Counted from the stretch's first letter, positions 12,173-24,445 are shown. The stretch is 64,000 nt of DNA from Rutstroemia sp. NJR-2017a BVV2 (GCA_002946415.1 NJPS01000048.1:868001-932000), one strand, 5' to 3'. Translations and numbers: made by a program. The notes: generated from the letters alone by a model not told the origin.

Positions 12173-13434
12173 TCAGCGCTTCGTTGGCACGGCTTCCAGA
12201 ATACTATATTCCAATTCCGGATCATATCTGTGTACTTGAGTGATTTCCAGTCCTACCTCCTCCAGCAACTTCCGCCATAATGAAATGGTACGCTCATGTG
12301 CGCCGAGAAAAGCCATCATCACCATATCCAACTGCATCGAGAACGGAGATGCACCTGTGTCTGGAATGACCATTTCGTCGATCAGCAGGATCGAGTGAGG
12401 GGACATTGCGTCTCGGATCTGCTGTAGGACAACTCTCGCTTCCTTGTCTGGAAGATCATGGAGACATTGGCGGATATAGTATATCCTCGCACCTAGCATG
12501 ACTTAGCAAACCTCCCAAAACTTGCTTTCCTTCCACCAATTACTGACCTTGTATCTGGTTCTTTTGATAAAAGTCCTGATTCATCATCTCAATGTCCTCG
12601 TACTTCGGGGCCTCAGCTAACGTTCCTGAGAGATCTTGATTGATCACGCGGCCGGGAAACTGTTCTCGGGTTGCCTCTCGGAAAGCCGCGCATTGATATC
12701 CATGTCCGCCGCCTACATCAACAAAAAGAGGGGCATTATCATCTGCATCCTTCAGCTTCTCAGCCAAGGGAACGACTGACGTCCATGAGACGGGGCTCTT
12801 AAATGCGGTCAGAGAAGGATAGAAGTACCGGATGATTTCCGGGCTATTCTGTAGGTAGTGGAAAAACTGCTCCTTGGTGTCAAAAGCTCGGTGGTAGGCA
12901 GTATCATGATGTTGATCTGGATTTTTATATTCTTTCTCTTTCAGGTAATCGGGCAATTCGTGCAATGCCCTGTTCAGCGTGTTGAAACCATACATGATAT
13001 TTCCTTCACCGGCTGGAGTGGCCAGCAGACGGGTGACTTCATTGGCAGCAAAAGTTGACACACCAACTTCTGCAATCGTGTATGTGGAGGCAAGATGTCT
13101 CAAGATACGATCTAGTAGAAGTTAGTACAGGGTCTTTTGAGAGGATATTCCGCTGACCGATCAGTGCGGGATCACCCCCGCATTTGCTGGCGATCTGCTC
13201 TGTCTTCAACGGACTATCGCTCTCTGTAAGGATAGTGAAAATGTTAAGGTCGTTTGCAATTCTGGCAACTACTTGTTCAGTATACAAGTGACCATAGTGC
13301 TGCATAACTTGTCTGGGAGTCGCGATTGAACGTGCAAGTCGCTGGAGCTCCCCACTCAGCTGATAGCGAACTGATAAGTCCGCTGTCTTTGCAGCTTCTG
13401 CGAGTTGGGAAACTAGAGATTCAATGGTTGACAT
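12173..13434 (-). CDS. SAM-dependent O-methyltransferase (fungal secondary-metabolism type)
   Basis: Three exons: 13434-13158, 13111-12548 and 12492-12173, with introns of 46 and 55 nt; the first has a perfect TACTAAC branch site. The product is 386 residues. The N-terminal half is a helical dimerisation region (winged-helix type) with ALIDRILRHLAST across the first junction. The SAM-binding motif I is VDVGGGHG (Asp224, Gly226-228). The likely catalytic base is His292 in RQCLHDLPD, followed by the usual VLQQIRDAM helix and an LLIDEMVIPD strand. The family moves methyl from SAM to phenolic hydroxyls of polyketides and related products. No polyketide synthase, P450 or oxidase lies next to it, so it is either stand-alone or a remnant of a cluster. 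Substrate unknown. Confidence 0.9.
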
Positions 13435-13699
13435 GGCGGATTAGGATGTAGATGAACTTTCAAAGGGGAAGCTGAATTGGTAGGACGGTAGTTTTTGTGT
13501 TTAAATTTCGACAACGGTGCAGTCTTGCGACTGAGCTGCTTCGTTTCCGAGGTTACTAACCAACGGTTGGTTTGCAGGTCAGATCTCTGCGCCGCGTTTG
13601 TACAGGGAAGCAGCGGCAATAGGGTACTTTTACCTTGATTTTTGATTGTGAGAAAATATTTCCAACTGGTGAGAACCTAAGAAATGAGCTGCAATCAAT

Positions 13700-14690
13700 A
13701 TTTCGTAGGCTTGGACACTTGTAAAGCAGGCAATCATCTACAGTGCGGCAAGATGATATTCTATACCTTCACCCTCGATAGACACTTGCATTTGCACGTT
13801 AGCCGATGTGGCACGACAGTAGGATTCGGCACGTGAACAATTGGGGCTATATAAGTCGCTTCCTGTTCTTGTTCGTTGTAAGTCCTGTAGTTGTTGATTC
13901 CAAGATCGGATTTGAACCCACATTAGGTGCCCTCCGGGCCTTTAAGGAAGGCAGTCGTCATGTCATTAACAACTCCCTAGGCTACGCTTATGCTATCACT
14001 CGTCTCGCCGGCAGCGATCTTTACAATACTTGATAGAGGAGTACTCGGCAGAGTAAGCCTTTTACTTGGAGCTTCATAGCTTCTATTATAGGCCACCAAC
14101 TGAGACTCAGCGTCGAAAAGGATTTCGTATACGCCGCGAACATCGGGGAAGCCTCCTTTTCTCTTCGCTACGGCTATTTGAGCTTAGGAGTTCGAGAAAC
14201 ATCTCGGAACTTGTACACATCAACAACGACTACACTTCGTCAGGCCCGCTTTACTTCTATTCTTGGGTTACACGCTGAATTCTTCGATAAACCGGAGCCC
14301 GTGCCCCTCTAAGGGTTTCTTTTTCTATTCTTGCTTTTTCTTAGCACACCCCGCCCAAATTTCAAACCTCCAGGAAATTGAGGGTTCCACTTTGCGGCTG
14401 TATTCACAGCGTTTAAAAGTTGGTAGCTGGCGCTATACACAGACTGAAAATTCGACTTTGGCAGCCTGAGAGACTCAATAGCTCGTAGACTTAGGCACTT
14501 GTAAAGCAGGTAGTCAAACTCAGGGGTATGGAATAGCTGGGTAGGCGCTGAGCAGTGAAGGTTGGACGCAATATAGATGTCAAATACTCAGTAGGCAACG
14601 CATATTGTACCAATCTACTTTGTTGCGGCAAGAAAATATTCAATATCTTTGCTCTCTATGGAGGGTTGACAATTTCGTGACTCATCAAGG
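13700..14690. repeat. Diverged direct repeat pair, possible LTR or transposon relic
   Basis: Two blocks share sequence. Around 13706-13737 and 14482-14515 both read CGTAG, CTT, then the block CACTTGTAAAGCAGG. Around 13741-13785 and 14625-14675 both read GCGGCAAGA, then ATATTC, TATCTT or TACCTT and a TCTATGG/TCGATAG end. The second copy has about 100 extra bases between the two blocks. The 700 bp in between holds a TATAAG box in a GC-neutral stretch and no intact ORF. This fits the remains of a small element or solo LTRs, but no intact terminal repeat or target-site duplication is visible. Confidence 0.35.
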
Positions 14691-15129
14691 ACAGGAGGTA
14701 CTAGGCGAGGCCGGCGAAACCAACGGAGTCAACCTGCGAGATACTCATCTCCTTCGGAAAAGCTACTAAATTCTTCTTGAACAGATCGAAGGTACAAGGA
14801 AGTCGAGCCTTGATTCAATATGGTTTGGGATAATTGAATTGAGGGCTTTCTGCTGTTGGCATCCAGATAGGTCAAGTGTATTTGTTCTTTGGGCAACGCT
14901 GTCCAGCGCAAAATTCCCAAGGGGTGGTAACGTTGGAGACGCACTTTCTACCCAATCCATGATTCATGAACCTACTCGTCTACCCATACCACCCTCTACA
15001 CACCCCCAGAAGAAGCCTCTTGACGACTCGTAGCATATAAGTACTCAATCATCACAGATTCCCTCCTCTTCCCCGACACCAGCACCTTAATGAGTATGAG
15101 TACTTACCCATCCAACCTTCGTATGAGTA

Positions 15130-15153
15130 GGAACATGAACATGAACATGAACA
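15130..15153. repeat. Hexamer array, unit ATGAAC
   Basis: Four copies of GAACAT/ATGAAC in a row. A simple microsatellite in the intergenic region. Confidence 0.7.
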
Positions 15154-16881
15154 CAGACGTGGCAGCAGCCCCACCCACCCCGACTAACTAGACCGAGTAT
15201 TCGTCCGATGCATACCCGACATCGTTCTACTCCGTCCAGTCCAGTGGATTCAGACGAGATATGTTTGGCTTGCTGTTCACCAGTCATGCTGTACATGTAC
15301 CTGAGTTGACGGGAGGGAATGCACACACTACGATCCAGTTGGTTGCTGCACATCTGGCTGCTGCAGGGCCTTGAAACATGAAACGGTGAAAACTTTCGCC
15401 GAGGTTCGAAAGCGAGGGCTTGAACTGGGTTGGTTGTGAGATAATCGGACGGTGATGATGATAATGATGATGAGAGTTATTGTAAATCATGACGATGATG
15501 TTCTGCCTTGAATGCTTTTCCTAACGTCTGGCTGTCAAAGATAATTATAGAAGCAGGTACCCAGTTCGATGAGCTGGTACCTGTTTGCTGCTCGTCCAAT
15601 ATCCATCCGATCGGTGTGTGACGATCTTGTGGGGGTTGTCACCGAACTGGTCAAGGTCTATACAAAGTTTCAGCAAGGGACATTATTCTTCGTTTCATAT
15701 GATTTCCTCCCATATGGCTGAGTCGCTGATGAATAAATAGTATAGTATTTCTATTCGCTATAAACAAGTCCCCTCAGCAAAAGCGACTCGAGTTCATCGC
15801 ATTAGTTAGGCATATGCAAGTCAACGATGGAAGGGCAAAAGAATCTTCTTCCACGATTCCATCCATTCACGACTTGGAGCCAAATGGCCAAGTTATGGTT
15901 CTCAGGTCCTCCTGCGGGCCGTGGCGAGTCTGACAGTAACCTTACAGTAGCCACTTTTTGCGCGCAACCGCTCGACCGCTCGACCGCTATCTGCTCAGTA
16001 TCAGAGCCCAAAATACCTACCTTAACGAGCTTAAGTAGCATCGCTTGATCCCGACTGGTTGCCCCGCTACGTGCAGCAGGAAGCGGAGTAAACAATGAAA
16101 CTTGGCACACCAGCGCCAGCACCGACCGCGTTGTACTTCGTACTGTGAGGAGGGGAGAGCAGAACAAATTTCGGAATTCACGATTCATTGTGTCTGATAC
16201 ACCTACATAATTGCAAGTTGTCACTCACACTCGCTTGAGTCACTTACCCAGAGAGTCTGCGTTGCGTCTACGACACACGTGCGAATTAAGAAAAACCAAG
16301 GAAATACCGAGTTGCTGCGCTGTGTGTGATGCGATACGATACGATACGCCTCGTCCGAAGTAATTGGGTGGTTGGTTAAATCTTCCCAGCCCAAGCATTT
16401 TTTTGGTGCTATATTCTTTCCCGCCATCGCCATTTTTTAAGTGCATTTCCCATGCACCATCTTCCCTTCTCTGCAGACCTTCCATTCTCCATCCATTCCT
16501 CAATTCTCTTCCATTGCAACAGAAAAAGAAACAGAGAAGCATCGCTCTAGACTCGTCGACGCTGCGACTTAATTTTGATACCGATTTACACTCGTTTGGT
16601 CACCGTGAGCTTTCTCTCAACCGCCGAGAGAGATTCAAAGATCGCCTACGGAAGTGGGGTTGCCATCTTTTTTAGTAACTACTTCTTGCTTGCACACCGC
16701 TGCATGTAAGGGAGTCAGTACCTGAAGATCTTCTTTTTGGACGAGGAAAAAAAGAAGAGCGAGCGATTTCAGAGGGTGACTCTTCCTACATCATACACAC
16801 GAACAATTTATTGCATCGAGCTCTTCTCGATTTCACTTTCGCCTGTCTATACTATACTTTCGAGCTATCCATATCGCCAAA

Positions 16882-18134
16882 ATGCGACTTTCAACACCAC
16901 CACCATCACTTGTGTCCCTCCTCCTCGCCGTCCTCGCCCACACCGATTCCGCAATTGCAGGACCCTACCCTAAAGATGATCTCCACGACATAGGATATGC
17001 CTTCCTCATGGACCGCTCTTGCGCTTCCTACTGCGGTGCCGATAACCAGTACTGCTGTACGACCGGCCAAGCATGCTACACCAACGCCGCCAACGTCGCA
17101 TACTGCAGCGCCGGCAACACCGTCACATCGACCTACGCAACCGGTGGATATGAAGTCTACACCACGACCTACACTGAGACGGATCTCGTGCTGAAAACCA
17201 GCACATACACCAGCTCATGGGCAGCAGGCGCAACGGGCGTCGTAGCCATCTGTGACACTAATCTGGGCCAAACGTCTTGCGGAGCCATTTGTTGCGCGAG
17301 CGGCCAGCGCTGCCAGTATAGCGGACAATGCGAGGCCTTCTCGTCCGCGTGGTCATACACAACTGCATCAGGTACTTATTCCGCACCCGTCCGACCCACC
17401 AGCGGCACCGGCTCAACTTCTACAGCTACAGTTTCGGCCACCACCACGGAGCCATTCATTCCCCCGGCGACTGCCTCGGGCAGTACCCTCCCAATCACCC
17501 AGGACAGTTCCGGAAGTAGTCTTTCGGGCGGCGCCATCGCGGGAATCGTCATCGGCACCATCCTCGGCGTTATCCTGCTCCTCCTCCTCTGCTTCTGCTG
17601 CATCGTCAAAGGACTCTGGGACGGACTCCTCGCCATCTTCGGACTCGGCGGCCGCCGTCGCACGGAAGGCGTGCGCACCGAGCGGATCGAGACCGTGGAG
17701 CGGTACTCCCGTCACGGATCTACTACCGCAGCGGGAGCGGCAGCGGGAGCGGCAGCGCGTCGCCAAGAACACACTGGATGGTTCGGAACCTCGAAGCCGA
17801 CGCGTGTGACAGAGGTCCGCAAGACGAAGAAGAGCAGCGGACTAGGTGGACTCGGTGCCGTGGGCGCGGGTCTGCTGGGTACGGCTGTTCTGCTTGGGTT
17901 GAAGAAGCGCGAGGACGATAAGGAGAAGAGGAGACCGGCGACGGTGGTGTCTGTGACGGATGTTAGTAGTACATACTATACTGATTCGTACACTGGCACG
18001 AGCGCAAGTATGCATTCCCATCTCTCATAGTCTAGAAAAAAATCTCTTGCTAACGTTCTCGTGTTATAGGTAGTGCAAGTTCGGATCGGAGAACGAGAGA
18101 TACGAGGCGGACGAGAGAGGAGAGGAGACGCTAG
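16882..18134 (+). CDS. Secreted/membrane-anchored Cys-rich protein with single TM
   Basis: Two exons: 16882-18007 and 18070-18134, with a 62-nt intron carrying a GCTAAC branch site, giving 396 residues. Without the intron the frame stops a few codons past the donor. There is a signal peptide (about residues 1-26). Two related Cys clusters follow: C47, C51, C58-59, C65, C75 and C124, C133, C137-138, C144, C150. Both contain CCxxGQxC, which points to an internal duplication. A Ser/Thr-rich linker, likely O-glycosylated, leads to a transmembrane segment (about 218-242) with small-residue spacing. The cytosolic tail is basic, has an Ala/Gly run and a Gly/Leu hydrophobic patch, and ends in Arg/Thr/Glu repeats. 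The arrangement resembles fungal cell-surface sensors or adhesins, but I do not recognise the family. Cell-wall contact or sensing is inference. Confidence 0.8.
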
Positions 18135-19679
18135 ATCTTGTGTTCTATATCTCGTGATCTGAACACGATATGAAAGAGAGATTGCGAGAATGTGGCTAGC
18201 ATTGAGCCTTTCTCTCCCCTCTTCTCTTTCTGTCAGTTGATTCGAGTATCGCTCATCTCCATCTCTTCCTCTTCCCGTCTATTTATTTTCCTGCATTAGC
18301 GATTCATTTTTCTGGCGTTAAAATCTGTTTATATTTCTGCTATGTTTTTATTTTCCTCTTCCACAAGAAAATGGAGAGTTAGGGGGGGGAGGTGTAGATA
18401 TGGATGTCCATATGGCGGCCGATGTGTGTTGAACGTTACGATATGATGGATACCAATTTGAGCGCGATGAGAGACGCCGATGCTGGGATGAATGACTGAA
18501 CGAGGGAAGGTTCTATACTATACGAATGATGGGATGGCATTGCGAAGTTTTTTGTACTTTTATGATAAACGCGGCTGGTGGGTTGGGTATAATGAATGAA
18601 ATGAGATGGTATAGGCTGGTGGGATTGGAACGGCTTGGAAAGAAAGGTAGGAAAGGGGATGGGATTTGGAGGAAGGTATAATAACACTGAATTGAATGAA
18701 AAAAAGTTTATACCTTAAATACCAATTTGCTCTGGAATGTACTCTGTAATCAAATCGGCGTGTGATGTTGATGTTTCGGTTAAGGGTCTTGCTTGTAAAG
18801 TTTGAATTTGGTGGAGAATACTTGCCGAAATGAGTCCAGTGACGACTGGGTGGGTGAGGAGAAAGACATCAATCGATGAGACCCGACATAGTAAGATGAG
18901 AAGATCAATCATCTGGACAAAAGATCAACTTGACTTCTCACCTCGGCGTAGTTAAATATCTCACATGTTCAAGTAGCTCATCGTCACATGACAGCCTCAA
19001 CAGCAGGTGTTTTGGTACTGTGGTTGTACACAGGTTCAACGCGCTTATTCCAATAGGTGAGAAACGGAGGCGCATCTTCGTAAGTAAACGCTAGAGTGCA
19101 GAGCGCAGAGCGCAAACAGAGGCGGTTCTGGAGGATATTCTGCCATCTGATGACTTAGGTGGAATGGGCGCACTTGCAATCCACGCAGACTCAGTCTCTC
19201 CTTAGCTTTTCCTTGTTTCCCAGCTGACAAGAATAACGAAGCAACAAACTTGATGTTTCGTGACCTTAGAATGACCAATTTAGACAACAGGATTTAGATG
19301 CATTTTGAGGTGAAACAGGGTTCTGTACTACTTTTGCGGACCATAGATGTGTGCGATGGTGCAGTTATGTAGACGCTCTGTAGGTGGTATCTCGTTGAGA
19401 AGCCGGAAAAGTGTCGAACACGCACACTTGGAGGAGTCAAGCTGTTGCGGCCAACGTTCCTTCAAATTATTTCACAAGCACGGCTCCAAAAGATAATCAA
19501 CCATATTCGTCTCTGGGTCATTGAGGTATCCTTTCAAGAATCAAAGACTCCCGTAGGTAATTGTTGCAAGAAGTCCATTCCGAGCACCTTGCTACATAAC
19601 ATGCAAAGTAACCCTTTTTAATGCTCCCGGTACAATCATGAATATGTAAGAAAAGGTGTCCACGACGCCAGCCCCTCCT
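18135..19679. other. Convergent 3' flanks with heptamer repeat
   Basis: About 1.5 kb between the 3' ends of the Cys-rich gene (+) and RPL9 (-). Short minus-strand ORFs around 18436-18912 and 19045-19287 lack protein-like composition and splice partners. A small heptamer array sits at 19094-19116. Nothing else seen. Confidence 0.5.
19094..19116. repeat. Short heptamer array, unit GCAGAGC
   Basis: About three copies of a 7-bp unit near GCAGAGC. Same core as the arrays at 5452-5510 and 61581-61616. Confidence 0.6.
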
Positions 19680-20604
19680 CTATTCCTCCACAATGTGACC
19701 CTTCTCCGAAACATACAGACCGTCCAAAAACTATGAAAAGTGTCAGTCATCGCAACCAAACCTACAACGTTCATGTCTTTTGCCTACCTTTCGAATATCC
19801 TTGTTTCGTACTCTGCAAATTTGTTGGATATCTGCGGCACATTGGGAGACATCCTCAAGAGAGTTTCCACTCAATTGGAGCTCATCCTTCTGGTTGGCTG
19901 ATGCCTCGACGTTGACGCCATTTCTCATGGTAACCTTTCGGACAATCTTCTCGCCGATGAAGTTTCTGTACTCCAACATCAGCATTTCCGTCCTTGCATC
20001 CACAGTCTTGCTCCACCATTCTCAAGACCAAACGTACCTGATTTCGACCTCGGTAATTCCATCAGCGTTCTTCTCGAAGTTGACGTTGATTGGGAAATGT
20101 GCGTAGACGTATCGCATCTTGTACTTGTAACCCTTGGTGACACCAATGATCAGGTTGTTGATCAGGGTTCGGACGGTTCGGAGAGTAGCGACGTTCTTGC
20201 GGGCGCCATGGTGGAGTTCGATCTTGATGGTGTCTTTCTTTGGCTGGGAGAAGTTGACAGCCAAGTGACTGAGGTCCTTGTGAAGCTTGCCTGTTTCATG
20301 GAAATTAGATCTGCGAACTAGACTTCCAATGATTGAAGTTGGAATTGTTTATTACCTCTTGGGCCCTCAACGGTAACAAGGCGAGATTTAATGGCGACCT
20401 TGACTGTTAAACCATAGATGTCAGTAATCCATCTTAAACCCTCAAAAACCCTCTTCCCAATTCCTCAATGCGCTGCTCCAATTCCCTCGATTCACTCCTT
20501 CCACCTTCCTTCCTTTCCATCCTTTCCAGTGACGCAGATGCAAAAAGAGCGTACTTACCAGCCTCAGGGACGGTCAAAGTTTCTTCGGAATGAATGTACT
20601 TCAT
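19680..20604 (-). CDS. RPL9: 60S ribosomal protein L9 (uL6)
   Basis: Five exons: 20604-20559, 20403-20356, 20290-20038, 19965-19788 and 19730-19680. The spliced product is 191 residues, the usual length for eukaryotic L9. It opens with [18 protein letters not shown] and contains [46 protein letters not shown] and the C-terminal [20 protein letters not shown]. All are typical of uL6 in eukaryotes. The protein sits near the base of the P-stalk of the large subunit, close to the sarcin-ricin loop. Four introns in under 1 kb, with two very short 5' exons, is normal for ribosomal genes in filamentous fungi. A promoter motif about 106 nt upstream of the ATG is shared with RPL6 at 26241. Confidence 0.97.
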
Positions 20605-20707
20605 TTTGGCCGAATTTGTCGATTGTCGTAAATGGCGATAGGGTGTGAAGTGCTGGCCGTCGTCTAATAGAAAGACTTCAAAATCGCGAAAATCAAAATT
20701 GTGTAGT

Positions 20708-20727
20708 GGGAGCTAAACCTCGCTAAG
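20708..20727 (-). promoter_or_regulatory. Candidate ribosomal-protein promoter motif upstream of RPL9
   Basis: Read toward the gene the core is GAGGTTTAGC, 106 nt before the RPL9 start codon. RPL6 carries GAGGTTTTAGC 102 nt before its start. A second shared piece, CTCGCTAAG here and CTCGCTTAG in RPL6, lies close by in both. Role as a factor site is inference. Confidence 0.4.
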
Positions 20728-21572
20728 AGAGCAAGGGCCAGAGCTTGGACAAATTTTTGCTACTCACGTGACAATGACCGAACTTATATTCCGTCAAGGT
20801 CAGTTCCAACCGGGAAAAGTCATTCACGTCGTTCTGCTTGGAGGAGAACGTTGGAATAGGCTTCAGGACGATTTGATTGACCATGCTTGTATCTCATTAC
20901 GTTTTACGTGGAATTTCCTTGGCTCCAGACTTCCCAAACAGTTCTTCCAACATCCCCCAACCTCCTAAAGTCCGCCAGGTAAAGAACTGAAGATGCCTAT
21001 ATATACAGGGTTGCAATCACTCTTCGATATCTTCTTATTCATTGTCGAGTTCATATTGGTATCTGATTCGTACTACAAGTTACCCCAACGCAGACACTGC
21101 GGCGATGAAGTAACTCAATGTTGAGTATGACTACTCTGCAGACAAACACGTCTATTTGTCTACCACTTCCGACTCCCAGCTCGATTCGACGCCCTTATGT
21201 CTGGCTCTGGTGTTCCTTTGCACTTGGGTATTGAAAAACGAGAGACTTTGAAAGATATCTAGTCGATGATTGTAGAACTGTTACCTTCTGACCCTTCACG
21301 ACGAATATAACTTCGTGATGGATGGATGCTAAGGCTCAATAATTTGGTAGTGACATCTTGAGAGAATTTCATTAATCTCATTGATAAAGATCTAGAGTAA
21401 ACAGTTCCCTGCCCTTTAATACGGTGCTAAAACTCCAAAACTATTTGAGAAGCCTACTTGACTTTTCCATCCAACATTTCTTTGTAGTTTTCGGGAACAT
21501 CTATAAACGAAACCTCACTAACTGAACCGAGTGCAAAAAAATGCAAAAAGAAATATCGGTCATTTGGATAAT

Positions 21573-21675
21573 ACTCCAAGTGGGGCTCGAACCCACGACT
21601 TTCGCATGGCATACTATTTCAGGATGAATCCCAATATTTAGTATAAGAACGACACGCTGACCACTCTGTAGGGTT
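21573..21675 (-). tRNA. tRNA-like sequence, possibly tRNA-Ile(UAU) with intron
   Basis: On the minus strand there is a perfect T arm (GTGGG, loop TTCGAGC, CCCAC), a good B box, an A-box-like AGTGGTCAGCG and a T run about 25 nt downstream. An anticodon loop reading CTTATA can be drawn with a partly paired stem (TCGTT with TGCGA) and an intron of about 34 nt after position 37; intron-bearing tRNA-Ile(UAU) is common in fungi. Against it, the 5' acceptor strand does not pair well with the 3' strand TTGGAGT. It may be a pseudogene. Confidence 0.3.
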
Positions 21676-21773
21676 CAGTTAGCCTATGGTTTTCTCTTTG
21701 CAGGAAGAGAACAATGACTTACGCGTCACTGGAGTTTGGCATGTTTGATTAACGAAAGCCGTTATCTTAAACT

Positions 21774-24445
21774 ATGTTCTTACCACGAAGGTGGAGAGTG
21801 ATCCTTCACCAATCAAAATTAGCCACACCCAGGTTCCAACAACTCGCGTTCCACTTACCCCGCCAACATATTATGGGAGCTACCCCTCCCTTCAGTCGTT
21901 CACAACAACTACAAAGACACTTTTCTACAATGAACGCTCAGGAACTTAAAAACTTTTTGGCGGACTCCCCTCCGAGTGTCGTGAGGCTTGAGATCAAAAA
22001 GCACTTCGAAGCCTTGTCGGACAAGGAGAAACGATATGCTCATTATATCAGCCAGTATGTTCTTACTCTTCAGCTATATGAACTCTTAGAATTACGAATG
22101 GAAGCTCTTGCGAAATTCTTAGTTTAACATACATATGAGAATTGGATTTTCTTTTTCCGTTTCATGCAGTATTGTCGAGACCTTGGGCTTCCTCAGACCA
22201 TCAGCTGACATCGAATCGCAGAGCCGCCGTCTCAGGAATCAGAATTGTCCTTAGACAAGTCTCACCAGAGGCTGAACATATCTACGATTTCATTGTCGAG
22301 CTCTACAATTCGTGCAATGGCGATTGGAGTGCTGCCCAGAAAAAAGCCGGCATTAGTGACGAGGACCTCAAATATTTCCTTGAATATGCTGCATGCTTCT
22401 TGGGCAACTTAGGCAACTACAAATCGTTTGGAGATGTCAAATTCATTCCAAGATGTGATGCCAAAGTATTTGAAGCTCTGGCTACTTTGTCGTCGAAAGC
22501 AAAAAAACACTATGATGCTATTAATGGTGCCATCTTCCCAGCCGCGGAGCCTGGATTGATGCATCTTGGGTTCCCGGAAGATGGACACTTGACTACTTAC
22601 TATCCTGATTCGCCTACTATTACAAAGTCCGAGATAACTGCTGTTGGCGAATTCTTGGAGTCAAAGGGAATGCTTGTGGTGAGTATACGGGCGAAAACTC
22701 TTCGAAGAGCGGGAACTGACATATAGATTAGGAGAACACCAGATTGCGGAAAACCTCTGACGGTACTTTCGAACTGTTACTAGCATCAGCAGTCACTGAA
22801 ATGCCATCTGAGGGTAGTGATATGGGCAAGGAGACCGACTTCACGATCGAGAATGGACCATTGAAGGGCAGTAAAGTGAAGCTCGTTTTTGGCGACTACT
22901 CGAAAGAATTGGAGGCTATTGCAGAAAACTGCAGAAAAGCCGCCGAAAATGCCGCCAACGATACCCAAAAAGATCTGTTCACTGCCTATGCTAAATCATT
23001 CGAGACGGGTTCGTCAGCAGTATTTAAGGACTCCCAGAGATTTTGGATCAGGGATAAAGGACCTATGGTGGAGTCAAACATTGGATTCATCGAGACTATG
23101 CGTGATCCTCAAGGTGTGCGAGCTGAATTCGAAGGTATGTTCGCAAGACAGGCTGGCATTTTAGTTGAATTCTGTAACGCCTAATGCGTATCTAGGTTTT
23201 GTGGCTATGGTCAACGCCGAGCGTACTCGTGCATTCGGCGCTCTGGTAAATGCCGCTGAGTCCCTCATCCCCAAGCTACCCTGGCCGGCGGACTTCGAGA
23301 AGGATAAATTCTTGAGTCCAGACTTTACAAGTCTTGAGGTTCTGACCTTCATATCGTCAGGCCTTCCTGCAGGCATCAACATCGTATGTCATACCTCAAG
23401 TCTCCATGATATATTTATATTGACCCAATATCCAGCCAAACTACGACGATATCCGGCAATCTGAAGGTTTCAAGAACGTCTCTCTCGGCAACGTCATCAC
23501 CGCTAAAGCACCAAACGAGAAGATCCCCTTCATCAGAGACGAGGATCTCGAGGTCTTCCAAAAATATCGTGATGCAGCCTTCGAAGTCCAGGTAGCAGTA
23601 CACGAGCTCCTCGGCCACGGCTCCGGCAAAATGCTCCAAGAGACTGAACCCGGAGTCTACAATTTCGACATCAAGAACCCTCCCACAAATCCGCTTACCG
23701 GAAAGCCTGTCACCACCTGGTATAAACCTGGGCAGACATGGGGCTCTGTCTTCGGTAGTATCGCATCGAGTTACGAGGAATGTAGAGCCGAGACCATTGC
23801 CATGGCTCTTAGCTGCGACTTTGAGATCCTGAAGATTTTCGGCCATGGTGATGGTACGGAAGATATGGATGGTGAGGCAGGCAGCGTTCTATATGCTTCA
23901 TATCTCTCCATGGCTCGAATGGGTATCGGCTCCCTAGAAGTGGTACGTTTGACCAAGCATCTTTCATATTTCTTTTCTGCGCATATGCTAATTCTCCGCA
24001 GTGGGACCCCAAAAGCCGCAAATGGGGCCAAGCGCATTCCCAGGCTCGCTTCTCCATTCTCAAGTGTTTCCTCGACGCACCCGAGGAGTTCTGCACTCTC
24101 AAGTACACCAAACCCGACCTTTCCGACCTGACCATTAACGTCAAGCGCGAGCTCGTCCCCACTGTCGGCCGCAAAGCTGTGGAGTCCTATCTCCAGAAAC
24201 TTCACATCTACAAAGCAACTGCGGATGTGGAAACCGCCACTAAGATGTATACCGAGATGACATATGTGGAGCCAGAGTTCTGGGGCGAGAAGGTCCGAAA
24301 CGAGGTTTTGCGGAACAAGCAACCGAGAAAGGTCTTTGTGCAGGCTAAGACGACGTTGGATGAAGCAAGTGGGAAGGTGGCGATCGAGGAATATGAACCT
24401 ACCTGTGAGGGTATGATCAAGAGTTATGTGGAGAAGAATGTTTAG
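21774..24445 (+). CDS. DPP3: Dipeptidyl peptidase III (zinc metallopeptidase, M49)
   Basis: Six exons: 21774-22054, 22222-22678, 22732-23134, 23196-23383, 23436-23942 and 24002-24445. The product is 759 residues, normal for the family. The M49 zinc motif HELLGH is at residues 499-504 and the second motif EECRAE at 557-562, giving the two His and the Glu that bind zinc and the catalytic Glu500. [16 protein letters not shown], the splice-joined [16 protein letters not shown] and [16 protein letters not shown] are also typical. The enzyme releases dipeptides from the N-terminus of short peptides in the cytosol. The first 45 residues before the family start are rich in Arg, Gln and Phe with almost no acidic residues, like a mitochondrial presequence. 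In-frame internal ATGs at 21873 and 21930 would give the ordinary cytosolic form. Dual targeting is inference. Confidence 0.96.

Larger units (their letters stand above)
13435..16881. other. Gene-poor region with decayed repeats and microsatellites
   Basis: About 3.4 kb between the 5' ends of the O-methyltransferase (-) and the Cys-rich protein (+). It contains a decayed direct repeat (13700-14690), an ATGAAC array (15130-15153), a CGATA array (16329-16349) and CT-rich DNA from about 16400 that probably forms the promoter and 5' UTR of the next gene. No ORF here has protein-like composition. Confidence 0.5.
20605..21773. other. Divergent promoter region of RPL9 and dipeptidyl peptidase III
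   Basis: About 1.2 kb. Holds the RPL9 promoter motif, a CACGTGA site near 20766, and a tRNA-like sequence at 21573-21675. No protein gene seen. Confidence 0.55.

Noticed and set aside
12173..13434. Secondary-metabolite gene cluster around the O-methyltransferase
   Set aside because: No synthase, P450, oxidoreductase or dedicated transporter within 10 kb on either side.
13905..13990. tRNA-like GGGTTCAAATCC on the minus strand
   Set aside because: T stem has a G-G mismatch, no matching acceptor strand, and the anticodon loop lacks T33. Probably chance or an old relic.
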